Assembly: GCA_963824085.1 (NCBI GenBank)
Contig: CAWGNT010000013.1
Location: 62,001-126,000, forward strand
Reading direction: 5' to 3'
Length of the DNA stretch: 64,000 bases
From: JARRNE01 sp963824085
GTDB lineage: Bacteria; Pseudomonadota; Gammaproteobacteria; Chromatiales; Chromatiaceae
The notes beneath the pieces are model-generated. The model ran no database searches. It saw only the letters and a program-made list of their open reading frames with translations, and had not been told where the DNA came from. A program made the translations under genes and the position numbers. Positions within the stretch are counted from its first letter, which is position 1. Every line of letters starts with the position of its first letter. Positions 44,350 to 53,581 of this stretch are shown here, piece after piece.

Positions 44350-45382
44350 TGGCCATCCTCCTGGCGAATCGTCTGCGCCCTTCAGGGAACAGGCCCAGCC
44401 CCAGCAGTGCCAGTATGGCGACCGAGAGCGGTATCCGGTAGAGCGGATGGGGCAGGAAAGCGGTCCGGGATTCCGCTTCGGTCTTTTCCAGCTGGTTGAT
44501 GCGGTCGGAAATCTCCTCCAGGGCGCGGGTGTCCGTGGCCCGGAAATAGGCCCCGCCGGTGATGTCCGCGATCTTCTGTAGCACGGTCTCGTCCATGGTT
44601 AGGTCGTCCCGGTGCTTGATCACGCCGTCCTCCGTGATCGGTATGCTTTCCTGCTTGCTGCCGACTCCGATGACGTAGATCCGGACGCCGGACATCCGCG
44701 CGAGTCCGGCGGACTCGAAAGGCGCGAAGCTGCCGTGGGTATTGTCGCCGTCCGTGATGAGCACCATGACGCGAGAGCCCTCCGGGCGCTCGCGGAGCTT
44801 CTTGACGCCGAGCGCGATTGCGTCGCCGAGGGCGGTGCCTTGGCCGGCGATACCAGGTACCACGGCATCCAGAAGCTGGTGCGCGGCCTGGCGGTCGACA
44901 CTGAGCGGCGACAGCACAAAGGCCTGGCTGCCGAAGATGATGAGGCCGATGCGGTCTCCCTTGCGGGCGTCGAGAAAGCGGCCCATGACCCCCTTGATGA
45001 CTGCCATGCGGGTAACTTGTCTGCCCTCGACAGAGAAGTCCAACGCTTCCATGGAGTGAGAAGTGTCCACCGCCAACATCAGGTCGTAGCCCGGAGTGCT
45101 CACCTCCGTGTGTGGCGTGAGCCACTGGGGCCGCATGAGGGCGACCACCAGGCCCGCCCACAGCAGGTAGAGCAGCGCCCGGTACAGCCAGCCCGCAAGC
45201 TGGCGGCGCGGACGGCGTGCCTGGTAGGCCGTTTGAAGCTCCACGAGGCGCGGATGCAGCAGGGTGATTCGCTGTCCCTCCAGATCCTGCTCCTTCGTCT
45301 CGCGCTTCTCGGGCCACAGCAGGGGCAGCAGAAACGGCAGCGGCAAGAGCAGCGCAGCCCACGGCCAGTGAAACTCAAACAT
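44342..45382 (-). CDS. batA: BatA-like von Willebrand A domain membrane protein
   Basis: 346 residues. N-terminal hydrophobic segments (about 6-24 and 64-83), VWA domain with MIDAS DTSHS (106-110), ITDGDNTHG, and a C-terminal helix near 320-337. The N-terminal DUF1550-type aerotolerance regulator arrangement and gene order match BatA. It overlaps the DUF4381 stop by 8 bases. Confidence 0.9.
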   Translation of the reverse strand: MFEFHWPWAALLLPLPFLLPLLWPEKRETKEQDLEGQRITLLHPRLVELQTAYQARRPRRQLAGWLYRALLYLLWAGLVVALMRPQWLTPHTEVSTPGYDLMLAVDTSHSMEALDFSVEGRQVTRMAVIKGVMGRFLDARKGDRIGLIIFGSQAFVLSPLSVDRQAAHQLLDAVVPGIAGQGTALGDAIALGVKKLRERPEGSRVMVLITDGDNTHGSFAPFESAGLARMSGVRIYVIGVGSKQESIPITEDGVIKHRDDLTMDETVLQKIADITGGAYFRATDTRALEEISDRINQLEKTEAESRTAFLPHPLYRIPLSVAILALLGLGLFPEGRRRFARRMASA

Positions 45383-45890
45383 GTTTCTTGTCCTCGGCAG
45401 CCACCCAGTCGTAGGCGGCGTCGATCAGCGCCGCGATCTCTTCGGCCGCGCCCGCCTTGCCGGGGGGGGCGTAGGGTGCGTGCAGCAGGACGCGGCCGCG
45501 CTGCGTCCAGTCGAAGCCATTGGGGTCATGGCCGTGCAGCCACTCCAGCCAATCGCTGCCGGTAAGCCCGGCGCAGCTGTCGCGACCGAGCCGCGCCATG
45601 GCGATGCGGCGCAGCAACTCCGAGAGCTCACCGGCCGTCTGCTTGAGGTCCTGCTTGATCGCCCGCCGACGCAGATCGCGGAGCTTGCGCGCCGCGTCCC
45701 ACCGCCAGCTCCCCACAGTCAGGACGGGGAGTGGGGGAATGCGCAGTCGCAGACTTGTGCGAAAGCGCCACGCAAGGGCGGTGACGGCGAGGAGCGAGAT
45801 TGCCAGGGCCCACCAGCCGGGGCCGGGCGGCCACCACGGCACGCCTTGGATGCCGTGAATGTCTCGCAGCTGCTCGATACCTGGATACAT
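45375..45890 (-). CDS. DUF4381 domain membrane protein
   Basis: 171 residues from ATG 45890, whose A sits on the stop codon of the DUF58 gene (TGATG-type coupling). One helix near the N-terminus (WWALAISLLAVTALAWRF) follows a Pro/Trp-rich PPGPGWW segment, then a helical cytoplasmic domain with ELSELLRRIAMARLGRDSCAGLTGSDWLEWL, the DUF4381 signature. It is a standard member of moxR-bat operons. Function unknown. Confidence 0.87.
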   Translation of the reverse strand: MYPGIEQLRDIHGIQGVPWWPPGPGWWALAISLLAVTALAWRFRTSLRLRIPPLPVLTVGSWRWDAARKLRDLRRRAIKQDLKQTAGELSELLRRIAMARLGRDSCAGLTGSDWLEWLHGHDPNGFDWTQRGRVLLHAPYAPPGKAGAAEEIAALIDAAYDWVAAEDKKHV

Positions 45891-46807
45891 CAGACCGCCC
45901 GCGTTCGGGATCGCTGCTCGAGGCTGTGAATGAGACTGACGTGGATCTCTTGGTCCGTGCGCACAGGCAGCAGGATGACGTTCAATCGGTAGGCGATTGC
46001 CTGGAGCATGTCGCGCCGCTCTTCCCATGTCTCGCGATAAAGTCGGCGGGCCTGAGGGTCGTCGGTGTCGATCTCGATCAGCGTCCCGTCGGTCCCGGTG
46101 AAGGTGGTCACTCCCATGGAGGGAATTTCCCAATCCGCCGGATCGTCCACAGGGATTAGGGCAACGGAGTTGCGCTGGATCAAATTGCCCAGGATACGCT
46201 CGAGCCCCATTGCATCTCGATTGAGATCGGCGATGACGAACACGAGCGAGCCGGTGGGCAGGCCGCTGGTTGCGCGCTGCAGGGCACCGCCGAGGCAGTC
46301 GATGGACTTGTCCTGGGTCACGCCGGGGATGGTGAGGGTGCGCAGCAGCTGCCATAAGGCGCGGCGTCCGCGGGAGGGTCGGAAGTGCTGCAGCCCGGCG
46401 GCCGGGTCCCCAAACGCGAGACCTCCGACCCGATCGTTGAGGCGGCTTGCCGCCCAGCCGACGAGTGCAGCGGCCCTGGCCGCCTGGACCGACTTGAAGG
46501 TGCCGCGGGTGCCGAAGTTCATGTGCGGTCCCTTGTCCACGCACAGGACGACGCAGCGCTCGCGTTCCTCGCGGAAGACCTTCAGGTGTGGCTCATTGGT
46601 GCGCGCGGTGACCTTCCAATCCATATAGCGGATGTCGTCACCGTGCCGGTACTCCCTGACCTCTTCGAAATTGACCCCCGCGCCGCGAAAGACAGACGCA
46701 TAAAGGCCGGCGAAGGTCGAGTTCACCAGGTGGTGAGATGCCAGGCCCAGGGTGTGTGCCTGGTGACGAAGCTCCAGCAGGTCGTCAAGACGGGGATAGA
46801 GACTCAT
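45890..46807 (-). CDS. DUF58 domain protein
   Basis: 305 residues. The DUF58 signature YRHGDDIRYMDWKVTARTNEPHLKVFREERER is at about 50-85, followed by a VWA-like fold region without a complete MIDAS motif (LCVDKGPHMNFG). DUF58 proteins are cytoplasmic or membrane-associated partners of MoxR ATPases. It starts 19 bases after moxR. Confidence 0.9.
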   Translation of the reverse strand: MSLYPRLDDLLELRHQAHTLGLASHHLVNSTFAGLYASVFRGAGVNFEEVREYRHGDDIRYMDWKVTARTNEPHLKVFREERERCVVLCVDKGPHMNFGTRGTFKSVQAARAAALVGWAASRLNDRVGGLAFGDPAAGLQHFRPSRGRRALWQLLRTLTIPGVTQDKSIDCLGGALQRATSGLPTGSLVFVIADLNRDAMGLERILGNLIQRNSVALIPVDDPADWEIPSMGVTTFTGTDGTLIEIDTDDPQARRLYRETWEERRDMLQAIAYRLNVILLPVRTDQEIHVSLIHSLEQRSRTRAV

Positions 46808-46826
46808 GTACCTCCGCGAGCCTCGC

Positions 46827-47783
46827 TTATGGAATCGCGACGAGATTCAGCAGCCGATTGATGAACTCGTCGGTAGTGATGCCCTCGGCTTCTGCCTCGA
46901 AGGTGAGCAGGAGGCGGTGGCGGAGGATCTCCGGTGCCACCGATTGTATGTGATGGGGGGCGACGAATTGGTCGCCGTCGACCCAGGCCCGTGCGCGAGC
47001 GCACCGTGCCAATGCGATGCTTGCCCGGGGCGAGGCGCCGAAGCGGCACCAGCGGGCGAGATCCGGATCGTAGATCTTCGGGTTTCGCGTAGCTTGCACC
47101 AGGTCCACGATGTAGCTGTTGAGCTTCGGATCCAGATACAGGTTGGCCACGTCCCGCCGCATGGCGAACAGCTCCGCCTGGGACAACCGCTTGGCCGGCG
47201 GTGTGTAGCTCGTCTTCTGCTGCTGGTGGTCAAGATCCAGGATCTTCAGCTCTTCCTCCCGGGTGGGGTAGTCGACCACCGCTTCCATCAGGAAACGGTC
47301 CAGCTGCGCCTCTGGGAGGTGGTAGGTGCCTTCCTGCTCCACCGGATTCTGCGTGGCTAGCACCATGAACAGCTTAGGCAGCGGGTAGGTCCGCTGCCCC
47401 ACTGTGATCTGGTGCTCGGCCATCGACTCGAGAAGGGCCGATTGCACCTTGGCAGGGGCGCGGTTGACCTCGTCGGCGAGCAAGACGTTGTGAAACAGCG
47501 GTCCTGGGCGGAACTCGAACTCGCCCTTCTCGTGGCGATAGATGTCGGTGCCGATGAGGTCCGACGGCAACAAGTCCGGTGTAAACTGGATGCGGTGAAA
47601 GTCACCCTCCAGGGACTCCGCGAGTGCCTTCACTGCCGTGGTCTTGGCGAGGCCCGGCATGCCCTCCACCAGCAGATGGCCATCGCTCAGCAGGCAAATG
47701 AGCATGCTGTCGATGAAGTGTTGCTGGCCGATGATCCGGGATGCGATGTGATCGCGGACGGGTTTCAGATCTGCAGGGGTCAT
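46827..47783 (-). CDS. MoxR-type AAA+ ATPase
   Basis: 318 residues. Walker A GMPGLAKT (41-48), Walker B with LLADEVNRAP (101-110), sensor 1 LATQNPVEQEGTYHLPEAQLDRF, and the sensor 2 arginine region RWCRFGASPRAS. MoxR ATPases are thought to act as chaperones that mature VWA-domain partners, here BatA and BatB. First gene of the seven-gene minus-strand operon that runs to batD. Confidence 0.94.
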   Translation of the reverse strand: MTPADLKPVRDHIASRIIGQQHFIDSMLICLLSDGHLLVEGMPGLAKTTAVKALAESLEGDFHRIQFTPDLLPSDLIGTDIYRHEKGEFEFRPGPLFHNVLLADEVNRAPAKVQSALLESMAEHQITVGQRTYPLPKLFMVLATQNPVEQEGTYHLPEAQLDRFLMEAVVDYPTREEELKILDLDHQQQKTSYTPPAKRLSQAELFAMRRDVANLYLDPKLNSYIVDLVQATRNPKIYDPDLARWCRFGASPRASIALARCARARAWVDGDQFVAPHHIQSVAPEILRHRLLLTFEAEAEGITTDEFINRLLNLVAIP

Positions 47784-47934
47784 GCTTGGGATACTGCTCG
47801 CGCTTCCTTGATGTAGTTTGGTCCGGGCTCGTACGGCGCCAGCCTCGCTGGCTGCTTGCCCCAGTATGCGCCGGATCGACTATCCTGACCGGTTTACGCC
47901 GGCAGTGCAACCCCGGGGGGGAACGCTCAGGGAT

Positions 47935-47957
47935 CTGATTTATCAGAATATTCTGAT
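47935..47957. promoter_or_regulatory. Operator-like triple half-site between moxR and typA
   Basis: CTGAT (47935-47939), ATCAG (47942-47946) and CTGAT (47953-47957); the last two form the perfect 16-base palindrome ATCAGAATATTCTGAT. It is A/T-rich within a G/C-rich region and lies in the divergent spacer of moxR and typA. This is the shape of a dimeric regulator site; the regulator is unknown. Confidence 0.45.
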
Positions 47958-48008
47958 TGTCGGGCTGCCTTGCGGTTGGCGTTTTCAGGCATCGTCTCCG
48001 GGGGATCG

Positions 48009-48183
48009 GCAAAACGGGACTCACCTGGGTTTTTCGCTTCTGGGCCAGAGGGGACGGGCCGCTCGCGCCGGCGGTGTGGGCAGCAGGGAGGCTGCCGTCA
48101 AGCTACACGAGACGTATTCACGGCGGCTTCCGGCGCGAGCGGCCCATCCCAATAAGCGAATAACCCAAGTCGTAACGGTATAT
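48009..48183 (-). repeat. Dispersed 175-bp hairpin element, inverted copy upstream of typA
   Basis: The same element as at 58422 but in the opposite orientation: GGGTTTTTCGCTTCTGGGCCAG at its left, GGCAG...GAGGCTGCCGTCAAG, CTACACGAGACGTATTCACGG in the middle, and CGGTATAT (48176-48183) at its right end. The left terminus has lost the ATATACCG end. It lies about 100 bases before the typA start and makes the typA frame appear open far upstream. Confidence 0.82.
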
Positions 48184-48285
48184 ACTGCGCGGTCCACAAT
48201 TGCCTCGGATGGCGCCGCCCCGTCCGCCACCCCGAGCATTAGCGACGCCCCATACTTCCCCCAGGCACAGGGAGCTCCCGCCGAA

Positions 48286-50099
48286 GTGATCGAGAATTTG
48301 CGCAACATTGCCATCATCGCCCACGTGGACCATGGCAAGACCACGCTCGTCGACAAGTTGCTCCAGCAGTCCGGGACGCTGGGCGACCGCTTCGGTCCGG
48401 TAGAGCGAGTGATGGACTCCAATGTCCTGGAGAAGGAGCGAGGGATTACGATCCTTGCCAAGAACACGGCAATTCGGTGGGGCGAGTACCGCATCAATAT
48501 CGTCGATACGCCGGGCCACGCGGACTTCGGCGGTGAGGTCGAGCGGGTGCTCTCCATGGTGGATTCGGTGCTGCTCCTGGTGGACGCGGTGGATGGGCCT
48601 ATGCCCCAGACCCGTTTCGTGACCCAGAAGGCGTTTCTTCACGGCCTTCGTCCAATCGTCGTCGTCAATAAGATTGACCGGGATGGGGCCAGGCCCTCCT
48701 GGGTGGTGGATCAGGTGTTCGACCTCTTCGACCGTCTGGGTGCGAGCGACGCTCAGCTCGACTTCCCGATCGTCTATGCGTCGGCGCTGAACGGCTATGC
48801 CGGGCTCACGGAGCAGGTTCGCAGCGGCGACATGACGGCGCTCTTCGAGACCATCATCGAGCATTGCCCGCCACCTCCGGTCGACCGGGCCGGTGCGTTC
48901 CGGATGCAGATTTCGACGCTGGACTACTCCAGCTACGTGGGCGCCATCGCCATCGGCCGTATCGCACGGGGCACGGTGCGCCGCAACCAGGTCGTCACCC
49001 TCATCAAGCGAGACGGTGACAGCCACCGCTCGAAGGTGGGACAGGTGTTCGGCTTTCTGGGTCTAAAGCGGGTGGAGGTGGAGGAGGCTAGCGCGGGCGA
49101 CATCGTGGCGTTAACGGGGCTGGATTCCCCGAACGTCTCGGACACCCTGTGCGACCCGGAGCATGCGGAAGCCCTCCCCCCCTCACGGTGGACGAGCCCA
49201 CGGTGAGCATGACGTTCCAGGTGAACAGCTCGCCATTCGCCGGCCGGGGGGGGAAGTACTTGACGTCGCGCCAGCTCAAGGAGCGCCTGGAGCGCGAGCT
49301 CATCCACAACGTCGCTCTGCGAGTGGAAGAGGGTAACGACCCCGAGAAGTTCCGTGTCTCCGGCCGTGGTGAGCTGCACCTGTCCATTCTGCTCGAGAAT
49401 ATGCGCAGGGAGGGTTACGAGCTCGCCGTGTCCCGCCCTGAGGTCATTTTCCGGGAGATGGACGGAGATATCTGTGAGCCTTATGAGCAGCTCACCGTCG
49501 ATGTCGAGGAGGGCCATCAAGGCGGTGTCATGCAGGCGCTTGGCGAGCGCCGCGGCGAGCTTCGCGACATGCAGCCGGATGGGCGCGGTCGCGTGCGCCT
49601 GGATTTCATGATTCCTTCCCGCGGACTTATCGGTTTTCAGACCGAGTTTCTGACGCTCACGTCAGGAAGCGGCCTGATCTACCACGTCTTCGACCACTAC
49701 GGCCGCGCCCAGCAGGGCGCCATCGCGAAGCGCCGCAACGGTGCGATGATCTCCAACAGCACGGGGAAGGTGCTTGGCTACGCTCTCTTCAATCTCCAGG
49801 AGCGAGGACGCATGTTGGTCGCACCCGGCGAGGAGGTGTATGAGGGGCAGGTGGTTGGCATCCATGCCCGGGACAATGATCTCACCGTCAACCCCCTCAA
49901 GGCGAAACAGTTGACCAACATTCGTGCCGCCGGATCGGACGAGAACATTCTGCTGACGCCGCCCGTCCGATTCAGCCTGGAGCAGGCCCTGGAGTTCATC
50001 GACGATGATGAGCTCGTTGAGATCACGCCGACGGCCATCCGTATCCGCAAACGCCACCTGAAGGAGCACGAGCGTAAGCGCGCGGGACGCGGCGCATGA
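48286..50099 (+). pseudogene. typA: TypA/BipA ribosome-binding GTPase, one-base frameshift
   Basis: Starts at GTG 48286 (MIENLRNIAIIAHVDHGKTT). G1 AHVDHGKT (12-19), the ERGITI switch, DTPGHADF and NKID are present. The first frame ends at 49206; after DPEHAEALPP the family sequence continues in the +1 frame (LTVDEPTVSMTFQVN...) to 50099. The break coincides with a run of seven C at 49176-49182; eight would restore one 604-residue frame. Everything else looks intact, so this is either a sequence error, a slippage-prone tract or a recent mutation. TypA supports ribosome assembly under stress or cold. Confidence 0.9.
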
Positions 50100-50309
50100 A
50101 GGTGCCGCGCGCCTTGCCCGCTTCTCGGGACAACGAACCGCAGCGGCGCAGGGGTGTTGGCGAGAGAAAGGCTGGCAGATTGTGCACCGAGCTCGCCTAC
50201 GCAACATATTGGCTGCTCGGACCGCCGGAGTGGACACCGCTTTGCGCCTCGATTGTCCCATGCCTGTCGGCTAGTGGTCTGCGCCGCTAAGGCGTCATGG
50301 GAACGGCGT

Positions 50310-50342
50310 AAAAAAACCCCCGGGCACTCCTTGCGCCGGGGG
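50310..50342 (-). terminator. Intrinsic terminator facing the minus strand
   Basis: Perfect 7-base stem CCCCCGG (50317-50323) and CCGGGGG (50336-50342) with a 12-base loop. On the plus strand it is preceded by seven A (50310-50316) and not followed by T, so only a minus-strand transcript would be ended. No annotated minus-strand gene lies upstream on that strand. Confidence 0.7.
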
Positions 50343-50431
50343 CGTGTCGCCGGGCTTGGTTGGCAAATCGATCCCTTGTGCGGGGCTCCGTGCCGCAGCG
50401 CGTCGTCGTGACAATCCTGGTTGGCGACGGG
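50310..50431 (-). ncRNA. Candidate small RNA, antisense side of the typA-pip spacer
   Basis: Inferred from the minus-strand terminator and a possible promoter: TGCAAT as -10 (plus 50438-50443) with ATGACA about 18 bases upstream of it. The predicted 120-nt RNA has closing arms GTCGCC (50423-50428, minus sense) and GGCGAC (50346-50351), an inner TGCGG...CCGCA stem, and the octamer GCCAACCA twice in regions that could be unpaired. No known family is recognised. Confidence 0.3.
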
Positions 50432-50543
50432 GTGATCATTGCACACTCGCGCCGCGGTATTTGTCATTCGTTTCCGCAGCTCTTGTAGGAAAAATCTGAA
50501 GCGTCGATTGCGGGTGTTACGCCCGCCCCGTATCCTTGCGCGG

Positions 50544-51503
50544 ATGCAGTCTGAACACCATCTCCACCCGCCCATTCGCCCGTATGGGACCCACCGGATG
50601 AGGGTAGACAGCATCCACACGCTGTACGTCGAGGAAAGCGGTAACCGGGAAGGCATCCCCGCCGTCTTTCTCCACGGCGGCCCCGGCGCGGGCTGCGAGT
50701 CCACGCATCGCCGGTTTTTCGACCCGGAACGCTACCGTATCGTCCTGTTCGATCAGCGTGGCAGCGGCCGGTCACTGCCTCACGCAGAGCTTGCTGAGAA
50801 CACGACCTGGCATCTGGTGGACGATATGGAGCGCATCCGGCGAGAGCTCGGCATCGAGCGCTGGCTGGTGTTTGGCGGCTCCTGGGGATCTACACTCGCG
50901 CTTGCTTATGCGGAAGCGCATCCGGGGCGCGTCCTGGCCCTCGTCGTGCGCGGGGTCTTCTTGTGTCGTGACCAAGAGATCGACTGGTTCTACCGCGAAG
51001 GGGCGAGCTGGGTTTTTCCCGATTGGTGGGAGGACTTTCTTGCCCCCATCCCGAGCGCCGAGCGGGATGATCTCCTCGCCTCTTACTATCGCCGACTCAC
51101 GGGGAGTGACGAGATTGCCCGCATGGCGTCCGCCAAAGCTTGGTCCATCTGGGAGGGTCGGACCGCAACTCTGCTTCCCAATCCGGACGTCCAGGCATTC
51201 TTCGCACATCCCCATGTGGCTCTCAGCCTAGCGCGCATCGAGAGCCACTATTTCGTGAACCACGCGTTTCTGGAGCCGAACCAGCTCCTGCGCGACAGCC
51301 ATCGCATAGCGGAGATCCCCGGTGTTATCGTCCAGGGACGTTATGATCTCATCTGCCCGTTACGCTCGGCTTGGGAGCTGCACCAAGCATGGCCGGCGGC
51401 AGAGCTTCGGATCGTGCCCGATGCGGGTCACGCCGCCTTTGAGACGGGGATCCGCAGCGCCTTGGTAGAGGCAACGGAACGCTTGGCCCGCGAGCTGGGA
51501 TGA
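50544..51503 (+). CDS. pip: Proline iminopeptidase
   Basis: 319 residues from ATG 50544; an upstream in-frame start at 50439 would add an Arg-rich leader unlike the family. Alpha/beta hydrolase with oxyanion motif HGGPG (44-48), nucleophile Ser113 in GGSWGS, Asp in RYDLICP and His in DAGHAAFE. It releases N-terminal proline from peptides in the cytoplasm. Overlaps dtd by 4 bases. Confidence 0.94.
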   Translation: MQSEHHLHPPIRPYGTHRMRVDSIHTLYVEESGNREGIPAVFLHGGPGAGCESTHRRFFDPERYRIVLFDQRGSGRSLPHAELAENTTWHLVDDMERIRRELGIERWLVFGGSWGSTLALAYAEAHPGRVLALVVRGVFLCRDQEIDWFYREGASWVFPDWWEDFLAPIPSAERDDLLASYYRRLTGSDEIARMASAKAWSIWEGRTATLLPNPDVQAFFAHPHVALSLARIESHYFVNHAFLEPNQLLRDSHRIAEIPGVIVQGRYDLICPLRSAWELHQAWPAAELRIVPDAGHAAFETGIRSALVEATERLARELG

Positions 51504-51937
51504 TTGGGCTGTTGCAGCGGGTGAGCGAAGCCCGGGTCCAGGTGGGAGAAGACCTCATCGCCGCCATCGGCCGCGGGTTGTTGGTGCTCGTGGGCGTTGA
51601 AAAGTCGGACGACGAGCCAAGGGTGGACAGGCTTCTCGAGCGCCTGCTCGGCTACCGGGTATTCCCGGACTCGGCCGGGCGGATGAACCTCAGTCTCCAA
51701 GACATCGGCGGCGGCCTGCTTCTGGTGCCCCAATTCACTTTGGCGGCCGACACCAAAAAGGGGACGCGGGCGAGCTTTACCGCGGCAGCGTCTCCGGTAG
51801 AGGGGGAGCGGCTCTTCGCCTATCTGGCCGCGCGTGCCCGCAGGCTCCACCTCGAGGTGCAGACGGGGCGCTTCGGGGCCGATATGCAGGTTGCCCTCGT
51901 CAACGACGGGCCGGTTACCTTCTGGCTTCAGAGCTGA
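51500..51937 (+). CDS. dtd: D-aminoacyl-tRNA deacylase
   Basis: A 145-residue enzyme hydrolysing D-aminoacyl-tRNA. The active-site segment reads PQFTLAADTKKGTRASF, where most homologues have SQFTL, and the C-terminal cross-subunit motif NDGPVTFWL includes the Gly-Pro that rejects L-amino acids. Coupled to pip by a 4-base overlap (ATGA). Confidence 0.94.
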   Translation: MIGLLQRVSEARVQVGEDLIAAIGRGLLVLVGVEKSDDEPRVDRLLERLLGYRVFPDSAGRMNLSLQDIGGGLLLVPQFTLAADTKKGTRASFTAAASPVEGERLFAYLAARARRLHLEVQTGRFGADMQVALVNDGPVTFWLQS

Positions 51938-52075
51938 GTCCAGCACCATGCAGCCGCGGGACGTGGCATGGAGTCCCGCGGACTTTGATCAGGTAGTGAG
52001 TAGCAGGTACGGTCACCACGCGCGGCGGCTTTGCAATACAATGCCGGTCGGGATCAGCAAGATGGCCTTTGCACC

Positions 52076-52681
52076 GTGTCACAGGAAACCCCAAGGCGCG
52101 CCGCCTCGGTGGAGCGCAACACATTGGAGACCCGGGTTCGGGTCCGTGTCGATCTGGATGGCAGCGGGCAATCGAGATTCGATACGGCGATCCCCTTTCT
52201 CGAGCACATGCTCGACCAGGTGAGCCGCCACGGGCTTCTCGACCTTGCCATCACGGCAGAGGGGGACTTGCATATCGATGCCCACCACAGCGTTGAGGAC
52301 ATCGGTATCACCTTCGGTCAGGCCTTTGCCCAGGCGGTCGGCGACAAGAAGGGAATCCGCCGCTATGGTCACGCTTATGTCCCTCTGGACGAGGCCCTGT
52401 CGCGGGCGGTTGTGGACCTCTCGGGGAGGCCTGGTCTCCAATTTAACGTGGATTTCACTCGTGCCCTCATCGGAGCGTTCGATGTCGATCTCATTCGGGA
52501 GTTCTTTCAGGGTTTCGTGAATCACGCGGCGGTGACACTGCATATCGACAACCTGCGTGGCGTCAATGCCCATCATCAGGCGGAGACAGTATTCAAGGCC
52601 TTTGGACGTGCAATGCGGATGGCGGTGGAGCCGGATCCGCGTATGAGCGGCGTCACCCCCTCTACAAAAGGTGCGTTGTGA
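52076..52681 (+). CDS. hisB: Imidazoleglycerol-phosphate dehydratase
   Basis: About 201 residues from GTG 52076 (MSQETPRRAASVERNTLET), matching the usual monofunctional HisB start; ATG 52031 would add 15 residues. FLEHMLDQVSRHG, DAHHSVEDIGI and NAHHQAETVFKA are the metal-binding histidine motifs of this manganese enzyme. It is followed directly by hisA, without hisH between. Confidence 0.95.
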   Translation: MSQETPRRAASVERNTLETRVRVRVDLDGSGQSRFDTAIPFLEHMLDQVSRHGLLDLAITAEGDLHIDAHHSVEDIGITFGQAFAQAVGDKKGIRRYGHAYVPLDEALSRAVVDLSGRPGLQFNVDFTRALIGAFDVDLIREFFQGFVNHAAVTLHIDNLRGVNAHHQAETVFKAFGRAMRMAVEPDPRMSGVTPSTKGAL

Positions 52682-52712
52682 GCTTGCAGCTGACACGGCG
52701 AGACTGGCTGCG

Positions 52713-53462
52713 ATGCTTCTGATCCCCGCCATCGATCTCAAGAACGGCCGCTGCGTGCGGCTGCGGCAGGGGCGCATGGAGGACGAGACCGTCTTCTCGG
52801 ACGATCCGGTGCAGATGGCCGGGCGCTGGGTTGCAGGGGGGGCTCGCCGATTGCACCTCGTCGACCTCAATGGTGCCTTTGCAGGCCAGCCCGTGAACGA
52901 GGGCGTCATCCGTGCGATTGCCAAGACCTACCCCGGTCTGCCGATTCAGGTTGGCGGCGGTATTCGGGATGAAGCCACCATCGACGCCTACCTGGGCGCG
53001 GGCGTTTCGTATTGCATCATCGGCACCCAGGCGGTGATCGAGCCGGACTTCGTGGCGCGTGCGTGTCGGTCCTTTCCCGGACAGGTCATGGTCGGCCTTG
53101 ATGCCAGGGCGGGACAGGTCGCCATCAGGGGCTGGGCGGAGCTCACCGAGCACCGGGTCGAGGGGCTGGCCAAACGCTTCGAGTCCGATGGCGTGGCGGC
53201 CATCGTCTACACGGACATTGGCCGCGACGGCATGCTGACTGGACCAAACGTCGAGGCGACCCGCCTCCTGGCCGACGCGATCAGCACGCCGGTAATCGCC
53301 TCGGGCGGGATCACGACCCTCGACGACGTGCTTGCACTCTGCGCGGTGGCCGGGAGCGGCGTCATGGGCGCCATCACCGGGCGTGCGATCTACGAGGGCA
53401 CACTGGACTTTGCCGATGGGCAGCGCGTTGCCGACGGTCTCTCCGCCTCCGGACCGGATTGA
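52713..53462 (+). CDS. hisA: HisA, ProFAR isomerase
   Basis: 249 residues, TIM barrel. ATG 52713 gives MLLIPAIDLKNGRCVRLRQG with catalytic Asp8; the second catalytic Asp lies in YTDIGRDGM. Phosphate-binding GGGIRD and ASGGITTLDDV are the two half-barrel repeats. It distinguishes itself from HisF by KNGRCVRLRQG near the N-terminus. hisF, which normally follows, is absent. Confidence 0.95.
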   Translation: MLLIPAIDLKNGRCVRLRQGRMEDETVFSDDPVQMAGRWVAGGARRLHLVDLNGAFAGQPVNEGVIRAIAKTYPGLPIQVGGGIRDEATIDAYLGAGVSYCIIGTQAVIEPDFVARACRSFPGQVMVGLDARAGQVAIRGWAELTEHRVEGLAKRFESDGVAAIVYTDIGRDGMLTGPNVEATRLLADAISTPVIASGGITTLDDVLALCAVAGSGVMGAITGRAIYEGTLDFADGQRVADGLSASGPD

Positions 53463-53581
53463 GCGTTCTTCCCCGCCTGCGTGACGGGCGCTACAGTGTT
53501 TCTGACGTTCGGCGCGAATCGTCGAAGGCCCGTTTCCGACCCGCCGCGCGCAGCCATAGCCGAGATTCTCGACTGATCACG

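Larger units (their letters stand above)
50100..50543. other. 444-base spacer after typA
   Basis: No protein gene is supported; a 64-codon frame starting on the typA stop has no family resemblance. The spacer holds a strong hairpin whose T-run faces the minus strand (50310-50342) and a candidate minus-strand small RNA, described separately. Confidence 0.5.

Noticed and set aside
45891..46544. N-terminal extension of the DUF4381 frame
   Set aside because: Lies within the DUF58 gene in another frame and is Arg/His/Pro-rich; the ATG at 45890 is coupled to the DUF58 stop.
47818..48285. Upstream extension of the typA frame (156 codons)
   Set aside because: It runs through the inverted repeat element and the operator-like site; the family starts at the GTG of 48286.
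50096..50290. 64-codon frame starting on the typA stop
   Set aside because: No Shine-Dalgarno of its own, Arg-rich, no recognisable domain.
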